Positions 29,140 to 36,182 of a stretch of 64,000 nucleotides of DNA are shown here, piece after piece. The notes under the pieces are model-generated. The model ran no database searches and was not told the origin of the DNA. It worked only from the letters and a program-made list of their open reading frames with translations. The translations under genes were made by a program, and so were the position numbers. The DNA is from Burkholderia cepacia GG4. Lineage in GTDB: Bacteria; Pseudomonadota; Gammaproteobacteria; Burkholderiales; Burkholderiaceae. The DNA lies in the NCBI RefSeq assembly GCF_000292915.1, contig NC_018514.1, positions 1,054,001-1,118,000 on the forward strand, read 5' to 3'. Each line of letters opens with the position of its first letter. Position 1 is the stretch's first letter.

Positions 29140-29709
29140 ATGGTCGCAGTGACGGTTCAAATACCTGAGTTGTTGATGCGTGATGGGCTCGACAAAGCCC
29201 TGACCGACAAGAAGACGTTCGAGGAATATATCGTGCGTCTAATTGAACGTGATCTGGAAACCGAAGAGGATTCCGAGCAGCGCGACATCAAGATCAACGC
29301 CTATGTTGAGAAAATGGCGCAGCGCACTTTCACTGGGTGGGGAATGGCGCAAGACGAATTCCAAGTCCAGGACATCTTTTGCGAAGCTGGGCTGGGCAAG
29401 TGGGAAAGCGTCGAAGCCAATGATCGGAAGATGATCGGCAAGCGCTACCGTAAGGCAGTCGAAAACGTTATCCACACGTGCGGTCAGAACGCACAAGAGT
29501 GGAAAATCATCTTCGCTGGCAAGACGCCACAGAATCAAGCAATCTACCAGCGCGTCTATCCCGATGGGACGCGCCCCAAGAAACTGTCTATGGGCGAAGT
29601 GCTCGCCGCTATCGGAAATAGTGGGCAGCCGAATACGCTTCCTGTTGGGCCGGATACTATTCCGGTGTCAGACGGTATCGGTATCGTCAAGGACGAGCAT
29701 CGGTCGTAA
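29140..29709 (+). CDS. Hypothetical protein
   Basis: This 189-aa soluble protein starts at an ATG (29140) placed 7 bp after GGAG; an in-frame start at 29083 is less likely. The N-terminal 35 residues (VAVTVQIPELLMRDGLDKAL, then FEEYIVRLIERDLE) look like a ribbon-helix-helix or short dimerisation module. The middle (about 85-145, KRYRKAVENVIHTCGQNAQE) is a compact basic domain ending in RVYPDGTRPKKLSMGEVLA. It may be a DNA-binding regulator of the island, but no function is assigned. A 27-aa Pro/Gly-rich tail follows. Confidence 0.65.
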   Translation: MVAVTVQIPELLMRDGLDKALTDKKTFEEYIVRLIERDLETEEDSEQRDIKINAYVEKMAQRTFTGWGMAQDEFQVQDIFCEAGLGKWESVEANDRKMIGKRYRKAVENVIHTCGQNAQEWKIIFAGKTPQNQAIYQRVYPDGTRPKKLSMGEVLAAIGNSGQPNTLPVGPDTIPVSDGIGIVKDEHRS

Positions 29710-30013
29710 TTCGAAAGCAGCCGTCACCGGCCAGGCCAACTAGATGACTCAGCCGGGTCGAGATGCGCCGGTCGTGCGTCACCGAGCGGCGGCCGGCCGC
29801 GTTCGGCCATGAAGCGCCAGTCAGTTGCCGCTTAGCTGGGACATTCGCGCGTCCGTTTCGCTCCGGGAGGCAGCCAGTCCAGTTCACGATAGTGTCTGTG
29901 CGGTAAGCAGCAAATCGGCGTCTTTATTCTCCATATCTAACCTCGTTAAGCTGCAAAACTTAAGCTAACTTGATATACGGTGCGCGGGACCGATCCGACG
30001 GGAGGAGATTGCT
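29710..30013. other. Intergenic region before the patatin gene
   Basis: No gene is seen. The AT-rich end holds a direct repeat TTAAGCT (29946-29952 and 29960-29966) followed by TGATATACG, which may be the patatin promoter with an associated regulator site. The ribosome-binding site GGAGGAG is strong. Confidence 0.4.
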
Positions 30014-31909
30014 ATGAAGTGGGACCTGCTATGCCTCATTGGTCTTGTTGTCTTTCGTTCCAGTTTTGCCGCGTGTCAGAGCGGCACTTCTCCAGAACGC
30101 TTCTGCCCGCCCCCGTTATCCATTGCAAGCCCTGAACAGCGCGCATCATTCTTTTCCTTCGAACACCCGGACAAGGCGGCTCCCCAAATCGGCCTAGCGC
30201 TATCTGGTGGAGGAACGAGGGCGGGATATTTCGCTCACGGGGTGCTACAGGGACTTAACGATGCGCACCTGCTTGAACACATTGAAATCGTCTCTTCGGT
30301 TTCAGGCGGCGGTTACGCGGCTTATTGGTATTTCACGCACCGCTTTGCAGCCGCTTCTGAGGGCCGTGACTATCGTGCCATATTCGCTGACTGTTTTCCG
30401 GCTTGGCTGGCAAACGGAGGTCCGGGACAGGTTCCCTTACAAGCAATTGCGACATCGCAAGCTCACGCTGCGGACAGACGGCTTCGGAATATTTGTGGGG
30501 CGGACAACTCCGTTCACTATCTGCCGGGTGATCCTTACAGATGGCAAGCCTATCTCGCAAGATTTCCAAACCTTTTTGTCGAGCGGCCTTCTACGATTAC
30601 AGGAGACCCGCAGCGAAAAAGCCTCGAAGATACCCTAACATTACGCCGCACGTTGAAGTTACTCGGGCGGGCAACCCGATTTTGGGGCGGCGACCACGAG
30701 ACGATTGGGGCTTGGTACGAGGAAGGAGTCGAACGAGTGTGGGGGGCGAATCCTATGCCGCGGCCTGCATTGAATCTTGATTCTCGCGGAGTCGAAATTG
30801 AATACGATTGGAAGAGGGCTCCGGGAGATCGGTTGACGTCAATCGCGCAGTTGCAGGAATACACACAGGAGGGTGACTCAGTTCCGCTGTGGATTCTTAA
30901 CGCAAAAACCGGAAAGGCCACGCTGGACCCAACACCGCAAACGATCTTCGAGATGACGCCGTTCTCGTACGGTAGCGACGTGACTGGCTTTACCCGTGGA
31001 CAAATGCCAGTAGATATCTTGACAGCAGTTCGCCTTTCTGCGGCATTCATGGACGCGCAGGGGGCGACAGTCGGATCAGACAACGAACGTTTGCTACATC
31101 TCGCAAATCTCGTAGTGCCTGGCGCTGCAACATGGGGAAAGGATATCAACCTACCGCAGTTGTCGGAAAAGCCCATCCACTTGAGCGATGGCGGCAGTGA
31201 AGACAACCTTGGTCTATATAGCCTGGTCCGTCGCGGGGTACCTAATATCATTGTTGTCGATGGTGAACAGGATCCAGCCGGAGAACTGACATCGCTGTGT
31301 CGAGTGAGAGAAGCACTGGCTAAAGAAGGCCAAACGCTTTCCGTTTACAATCTACGAAAGCTGGCCGACGTTTGTAATCCGGCTCGGAGCGGCATCAAGA
31401 GGGGCTATAACACATCTGAGTGGTTCAATCCGGTGATGCGTGGGGAAATTCGACGTGATGCCGCGCCCGCCAATGAAAGGCCGATTCAAATCTGGTATAT
31501 CAAGCTTGCTTGGGACCAACTAAAGTACAAAGCCGCACTGAATAGTCAGAAATGCGAAGAGTCGATTAACGATGCCTCTTGCTTCCTCACCATGTTTTAC
31601 GGGGAAAACTCGAGCGTTGTAAACAAGGACGACGGTTATATGCTCTTTCCACAAATCGACACGGTCGGGATGACGCTGCGGGCAAGTAGCTATTTCTTCT
31701 GGGCATACCGCGAACTCGGGCGTGAAGCAAGCCGTCGCTTCGCTTGGGATTCGAACGCTCGTCAGTTGGTCTCGCAGGTTCAGGAGTGCGTGCAGATACC
31801 GTACAAGATCGCCGCACGAGGGCGCCGTGCGTTTTCCATCGGCAAAGCCGCCGATACTTGGTCGCCATGTAAGCCGGCTCCTGGCGGCGAAACAATCGCA
31901 CACCAGTAG
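30014..31909 (+). CDS. Exported patatin-like phospholipase, possible lipoprotein
   Basis: This 631-aa protein begins with a hydrophobic signal followed by a lipobox-like SFAAC (Cys 21). The patatin domain has the oxyanion motif SGGGTRAG (64-71), the nucleophile Ser 97 in SVSGGG (the usual first Gly of GxSxG is Ser) and the dyad Asp near 392 in LSDGGSEDNLG. The long C-terminal part (about 400-631) is not recognised. Patatins cleave acyl chains from phospholipids. CapV-type defence patatins are cytoplasmic, whereas this one is exported, so it could instead act on envelopes of competitors or hosts. It is the last gene of the island. Confidence 0.82.
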   Translation: MKWDLLCLIGLVVFRSSFAACQSGTSPERFCPPPLSIASPEQRASFFSFEHPDKAAPQIGLALSGGGTRAGYFAHGVLQGLNDAHLLEHIEIVSSVSGGGYAAYWYFTHRFAAASEGRDYRAIFADCFPAWLANGGPGQVPLQAIATSQAHAADRRLRNICGADNSVHYLPGDPYRWQAYLARFPNLFVERPSTITGDPQRKSLEDTLTLRRTLKLLGRATRFWGGDHETIGAWYEEGVERVWGANPMPRPALNLDSRGVEIEYDWKRAPGDRLTSIAQLQEYTQEGDSVPLWILNAKTGKATLDPTPQTIFEMTPFSYGSDVTGFTRGQMPVDILTAVRLSAAFMDAQGATVGSDNERLLHLANLVVPGAATWGKDINLPQLSEKPIHLSDGGSEDNLGLYSLVRRGVPNIIVVDGEQDPAGELTSLCRVREALAKEGQTLSVYNLRKLADVCNPARSGIKRGYNTSEWFNPVMRGEIRRDAAPANERPIQIWYIKLAWDQLKYKAALNSQKCEESINDASCFLTMFYGENSSVVNKDDGYMLFPQIDTVGMTLRASSYFFWAYRELGREASRRFAWDSNARQLVSQVQECVQIPYKIAARGRRAFSIGKAADTWSPCKPAPGGETIAHQ

Positions 31910-32031
31910 ATCGGCGCAGCGCAACTGGATACATTGGGCTGATCGAGCGAATGGCCGCTTGCGTTTTGAGGCGGCCATTACTGCGGCGCCGACCCAGATG
32001 ACCGCTTAGGGTCGATAGCGGTCATGCTGCG

Positions 32032-32271
32032 TCATGTGAGCAGTGGTTCATCCCATCGAACCATGACGTGCGTTTCGGTCGCCTGCGTAGCGAACCGTGT
32101 CACCGCATCGCCAAGACGACTCGCATTTTCGATATCGAGCACCTCTTCCCCGCATGCCGGACAGAAGTCGCCCGTTATGCGCGGGATGATGGTGGATTCG
32201 CGCTGAAAAGTGTACGGAATATCGCGTGTGTCTCGAATCAGTTCGGCACGGCCGCAGGCAGGGCATTTCAT
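32032..32271 (-). CDS. MqsA/YgiT-type zinc-finger antitoxin, C-terminally short
   Basis: This 79-aa protein has two CPxCG knuckles (KCPACG at the N-terminus and FCPACGEE in the middle) and the MqsA-like core around IPYTFQRESTIIPRITGDF. Full-length MqsA is about 130 aa with a C-terminal HTH that binds DNA; here the sequence diverges after RLGDAVTRF and stops. No MqsR-type toxin gene is adjacent: only 34 bp separate it from the upstream gene. It lies at the right edge of the island, so truncation by island insertion is plausible. Short YgiT-type antitoxins without an HTH also exist. Confidence 0.75.
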   Translation of the reverse strand: MKCPACGRAELIRDTRDIPYTFQRESTIIPRITGDFCPACGEEVLDIENASRLGDAVTRFATQATETHVMVRWDEPLLT

Positions 32272-32305
32272 ATTCGTGGATTCCTGAACGATTCAATCGG
32301 GCGCG

Positions 32306-33373
32306 TCACCCGATGACCCGCGCCGGCGTCGACGCTTCCGCCAACTGAAACAAACAATCCCCACGCTGCACCTGCGCCGGCACGCGCTTGCACACCACCT
32401 CACCGTCGCCCTTGAATCGATGCAGCACCGGTTCGCGCAGCGGCGTATCGGGGAAGTGCACCCACGCGGCCGGCTGCCCGGCCTTCACCTGGTCGCCGAG
32501 CTCGACGAGCGGCTCATACAGCCCGCGTTCGTACGCATAGACGAAATGACGATCGCCGTCGACGCGCAGGAAACGCGTGACGGTCGGCGGCGCGTCGGGC
32601 ACGAGCGCGCCGTGCAGCAGGCCGATATGGCCGAGGTAGTGCAGCAGCCCGTGGCGGCCGAGCCGGATCAGCGAAGGATCGGCCATGCCGGCGCCGCCGA
32701 GTTCGGTCACGATCGAGATCGCGCCTTGCCGGCGCGCGGCCGATGCCGAATGCACCGGGTTCGGCGCGTGCAGCAGCGCGTTCGGCAATCCGAATGCAAC
32801 GAGCAGCCCGTTGAGCTTCGCGGCCTCGTCGTCGTCGAGCGGGTCGATCGCAAGCATGTTGCCGCCCTGGTACAGCAGCGAGCTGCCGCCGGAATGCAAG
32901 TCGACCAGGTACTGCGCGCGCGACAGCAGCGCATGCTCGATGTAGTGGGCGATCATCGGCGTCGGCGTGCCAGTCGGGTCGCCGGGAAAGCTGCGGTTCA
33001 GGTTGCCTTCGTCAAGCGGCGACACGCGCAAGCCGGCATCGGCCGCGGGGAAATTCGCCATCGGCAGCAGGATCAGTTGCCCGCTGACCATCTCCGGGTC
33101 GATCTCGCGCATCAGTTGCGACACGATGATCTGGCCTTCGTATTCGTCGCCGTGGTTGCCGGCCATCACGAGCGCGACCGGGCCGTCGCCGTTGCGGATC
33201 GACGCGATCGGGATCGGCAGCCAGCCGTAGGCGGAGCGATGCACGGAATGCGGCAGGCGCAGGTAGCCCGCATGCTTGCCGGGCGCATCGAGATCGATTT
33301 CGCAGTGGATGGGATTTCGGTGTGAGGAGGCAGCGGTCATAGGTGGCATCGTTCGATGAACGGAATCTGCCAT
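32306..33373 (-). CDS. Succinylglutamate desuccinylase/aspartoacylase family zinc deacylase (DoeB-like)
   Basis: This M14-related metal-dependent amidohydrolase has 355 aa from the ATG at 33373; in-frame ATGs at 33349 and 33340 are equally possible because none has a clear ribosome-binding site. The zinc motif is AGNHGDEYEG (His, Glu), with the later DLHSGG holding the third ligand. The segment LRLPHSVHRSAYGWLPIPIA resembles the N-acetyl-diaminobutyrate deacetylase DoeB of ectoine breakdown. No other doe gene is nearby, so the substrate is uncertain. Confidence 0.82.
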   Translation of the reverse strand: MADSVHRTMPPMTAASSHRNPIHCEIDLDAPGKHAGYLRLPHSVHRSAYGWLPIPIASIRNGDGPVALVMAGNHGDEYEGQIIVSQLMREIDPEMVSGQLILLPMANFPAADAGLRVSPLDEGNLNRSFPGDPTGTPTPMIAHYIEHALLSRAQYLVDLHSGGSSLLYQGGNMLAIDPLDDDEAAKLNGLLVAFGLPNALLHAPNPVHSASAARRQGAISIVTELGGAGMADPSLIRLGRHGLLHYLGHIGLLHGALVPDAPPTVTRFLRVDGDRHFVYAYERGLYEPLVELGDQVKAGQPAAWVHFPDTPLREPVLHRFKGDGEVVCKRVPAQVQRGDCLFQLAEASTPARVIG

Positions 33374-33587
33374 CTTATCGGGAAACGACCGCCGCGCGGT
33401 GCGCGGGGGGGCGGGCGATGCCGCGCGCCGTCAACCGCCTGTACGCGAACGCGTGGCAATCCCGATGCGAGCAGCCACGCGCGATGTTGCAGCGCTGAAA
33501 CGCATGCCGGCGCGCGAGCCGTGTTCCTGCGTACGCCGTGGTTCGCGTCAGCCCCTTGCCGCAGCAGGGCCGACGCGTGCCATCGCT

Positions 33588-33863
33588 TCAACGGCCCGAC
33601 GTTTCAGCCTCGATACGGCCTTCTTCCCACAGTGCCCAGAAACGGCTGCCGGCGCGATACGGATTGGCGCGCCGCGCCGCGTGATCGGCGACGCCCTGGC
33701 GAAACGCGCCGTACAGCGTCAGCGGCGGGTGATCGACGCACGCGGCTTCGCGCGCGGCGGGTGGGCGGCGCACGGACACGATTCGCCGGATCAGCGATGC
33801 GCCGTCGATCACGTCCAGTTGATCGATCGTGTCGGTACGGCTGAGGACTTCGACGGTATTCAT
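33588..33863 (-). CDS. Small conserved-looking hypothetical protein
   Basis: This 91-aa protein starts at an ATG (33863) with a perfect GGAGG ribosome-binding site. The sequence has an ordered N-terminal half (TVEVLSRTDTIDQLDVIDGA) and an aromatic C-terminal half (YRAGSRFWALWEEGRIEAE). No signal peptide, membrane segment or known domain was seen. The strong translation signal and GC-typical codons make it a probable real gene. Confidence 0.6.
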   Translation of the reverse strand: MNTVEVLSRTDTIDQLDVIDGASLIRRIVSVRRPPAAREAACVDHPPLTLYGAFRQGVADHAARRANPYRAGSRFWALWEEGRIEAETSGR

Positions 33864-34121
33864 GTGAGGCCTCCGTGACAACCTGTTTCAGAGTCAAGGA
33901 GCAATAAAGGTGCCAGTCCTGAAATGCCGCGTGCCGCGTCGATCTTGCGGGCTTCTGCGGCGAATGTGCTGTGCGGCGCGGGCCGATGTTACGGAACACG
34001 TCACGTGACATGGGCGGATGCGGCGACACGCGCGCCCGCATCGAACCACGCAAAGGGTTTCGGAAATGAATCGCGGGAGGGGGCGTGAAGCGCGGCGGCC
34101 GGCGTTGAAATACGCGCGGCC

Positions 34122-35672
34122 TCAGCTCGCGGTGACTGGTGCGACGGGGCGGCTTCCGGCCGAATAGAAGCGGTAGATCCCCTTGCCAGCCGACTTCGCG
34201 TCGTACAGCGCGCTGTCGGCCTGCCGGATCAGTTCGTCGGGCGAGCCGTGCCCGTCGTCGAGCGCGATGCCGATGCTGATCCCGAAGCTGACGGTCGCGC
34301 CGATCGACAGCGTGTACGGTGCCGAGATCTGCCGGATGATCCGCGCGGCGAGGCCCGAGCACGCTTGCACCGTCGTGTCGTCGACTGCGACGACGAACTC
34401 GTCGCCGCCGACGCGCGCCGCGAGCTTGCCGTGCGGCAGCGTCTTGCCGAGCCGCTCGGCGACCTGCGTGAGCACTTCATCGCCGGCCTGGTGGCCGAAC
34501 CGGTCGTTGATCGACTTGAAGCCGTCGAGGTCGAGATACATGACGGCGAGCGCGGGGCTCGGCATGCGCGGCCGATGCGCGAGCATCCGCTTGAGCTCGG
34601 CATGCAGCTCGTGGCGGTTCGGCAAACCCGTCAGCGCGTCGTGTCGCGCGAGATACCGGATGTGCTGCTCGGTCCGGCGGCGCGTCGTGACGTCCTCGAC
34701 GATGATCACCGCGTTGCCGTCCGGCACGCGGTGGCGCGTCAGTTCGAGCTCGCGGCCGTCGTCGAGCGTGATGTCGAAGGGCGTGGATTCGTCGCCGTTC
34801 AGCCAGCCGGCGCACTGCGCGGCCAGGCCGGCATTGTGCGGATCGGCCATCGCGTTCGCACTGAGCGCCGCGATGACATCGGGCAGCGGCGTGTCCAGCA
34901 TGATCTCGCGCAGCGAGCCGAACAGCTGCGCGGTGCGCCGGTTCGCGACGATCACGCGGCCGTCGCCGTCGATCATGCACAGGCCGTGCGGCATGTAGGT
35001 CAGGGCCGCGTCGAAGCGCGCGACGAGTTCGGCGTTGCGCTGGCGCGCGGCGATCAGCGCGACCAGCACGCGGTAGTGGCGTTCGACGACCGTGCGCATC
35101 GCCGCGAGATAGATCGCGAGCGGCGGCACGAGCAACCATCCGCCCGGCCGGTTGACCAGCAGCGCGCCGATGCCGATTGGCAGCACGCCGAGCGTGACCT
35201 GCGTCATCGCGAGCCGCGGCAGCGCCGAATTGCGCGACGCGATGCCGCCGAACACGCCGCCCGCAACCATCACCGACAGCGTGCCGAGCTCGATGTCGGT
35301 CGCCTGCACGCAGCCCATCACGCCGAGACCGAGCACGAAGCACGCGGCGAGCGACACGGGCGCATAGCGCAGCGCCCAGTACTCGACGCGATCGTCGCCG
35401 GCGTCGCGCTGCACCGCATACGCACGCGCGATCGCGAGCCGCGCGGCCAGCAGGCCGACGTCGACGACGAGCCAGGCGAGACACCACAGTTGTTGCAGCC
35501 GGATCAACGCGATCGCCGCGACGAATGCGCTCGCGACGCCGGACAGCGCCATCGGGCGCACGTCCTCGAACAGTGTGACGAGCATCGACGGGCGCAGCGC
35601 GGCCGTCACGCGGTGATTGCCGCAGGGGGGAGTGGCGAGAACGGAATTCAGGAGGCGTGCCTTGACTGCCAT
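34122..35672 (-). CDS. Membrane-bound diguanylate cyclase with PAS-like and GGDEF domains
   Basis: This 516-aa c-di-GMP synthase has, in order, an N-terminal block of about five membrane segments (residues 35-190), a PAS-like sensor (LTYMPHGLCMIDGDGRVIVA onward) and a GGDEF domain starting HDALTGLPNRHEL. The active-site motif is intact (RVGGDEFVV). The RxxD inhibitory site expected just before it is absent, so product inhibition through that site is unlikely. There is no EAL domain. The ATG at 35672 follows GAGGTC and is preferred to an upstream frame extension to 35726. Confidence 0.9.
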   Translation of the reverse strand: MAVKARLLNSVLATPPCGNHRVTAALRPSMLVTLFEDVRPMALSGVASAFVAAIALIRLQQLWCLAWLVVDVGLLAARLAIARAYAVQRDAGDDRVEYWALRYAPVSLAACFVLGLGVMGCVQATDIELGTLSVMVAGGVFGGIASRNSALPRLAMTQVTLGVLPIGIGALLVNRPGGWLLVPPLAIYLAAMRTVVERHYRVLVALIAARQRNAELVARFDAALTYMPHGLCMIDGDGRVIVANRRTAQLFGSLREIMLDTPLPDVIAALSANAMADPHNAGLAAQCAGWLNGDESTPFDITLDDGRELELTRHRVPDGNAVIIVEDVTTRRRTEQHIRYLARHDALTGLPNRHELHAELKRMLAHRPRMPSPALAVMYLDLDGFKSINDRFGHQAGDEVLTQVAERLGKTLPHGKLAARVGGDEFVVAVDDTTVQACSGLAARIIRQISAPYTLSIGATVSFGISIGIALDDGHGSPDELIRQADSALYDAKSAGKGIYRFYSAGSRPVAPVTAS

Positions 35673-36182
35673 GGCTTTTTGACCTCGACACGATGTCGAC
35701 TCATCGCTGGCGGCCCCGCACGGCACGTGGCGGGATGACCGGCGAGCCGGATGCGCATGACCTTACCATGAAACATGGGCCGCGCGTGCCACCCTAGGGG
35801 CGACGCGTAGTCGTAAACCACGGCGGCGTGCGCCTTGCGGATTCGCGGACGCGGGGGCAGGATCGTTGCCAGCGGGACGATCTCGGACCGCCGGCCGGAG
35901 ACCGGTTTCCGCTGCGCGCCGCACGTTGCCGGTCGACGTGCTCGCGACCGGCCGACGCCGATCGATGCGGCCAAGGCGATCGATCCGACGCCACGCAACC
36001 ACGCACGCAGCCGCCCGCGACCGGGCGCCGCAGCCCGTCTGAATCACGTTATAAGAAATTCAATAAGTATTTCATGCGAGAAATACTATAGGCGATATAT
36101 CTAAAACAATGCCAGAATGCGCGCCGCTCCGAACGCCGCGACACCCGATCGCCGTCCGAGCCGCATCAGGAGGTTCCCCCAC
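35673..36182. other. Intergenic region with promoter of the molybdo-oxidase operon
   Basis: No gene is recognised. The AT-rich part at about 36045-36110 is the likely promoter and includes the inverted repeat at 36066-36087. Confidence 0.4.
36066..36087 (+). promoter_or_regulatory. Inverted repeat, candidate operator of the oxidoreductase operon
   Basis: A perfect 8-bp inverted repeat AGTATTTC (36066-36073) and GAAATACT (36080-36087) with a 6-bp spacer lies about 96 bp upstream of the Mo-subunit ATG, in the only AT-rich part of the gap. No regulator gene is adjacent, so the protein that binds it is unknown. Confidence 0.4.

Larger units (their letters stand above)
22650..32030. mobile_element. 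Genomic island with defence-like content (boundaries approximate)
   Basis: The stretch has lower GC and less biased codon use than both flanks, and all five of its larger genes are rightward. It carries two OLD-like ATPase/TOPRIM genes, a HEPN-like gene, an unknown gene and an exported patatin, plus a MITE-like element. No integrase, attachment-site duplication or tRNA was found, so the mode of entry is unclear. The right edge abuts a short MqsA-like antitoxin gene. Confidence 0.6.
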
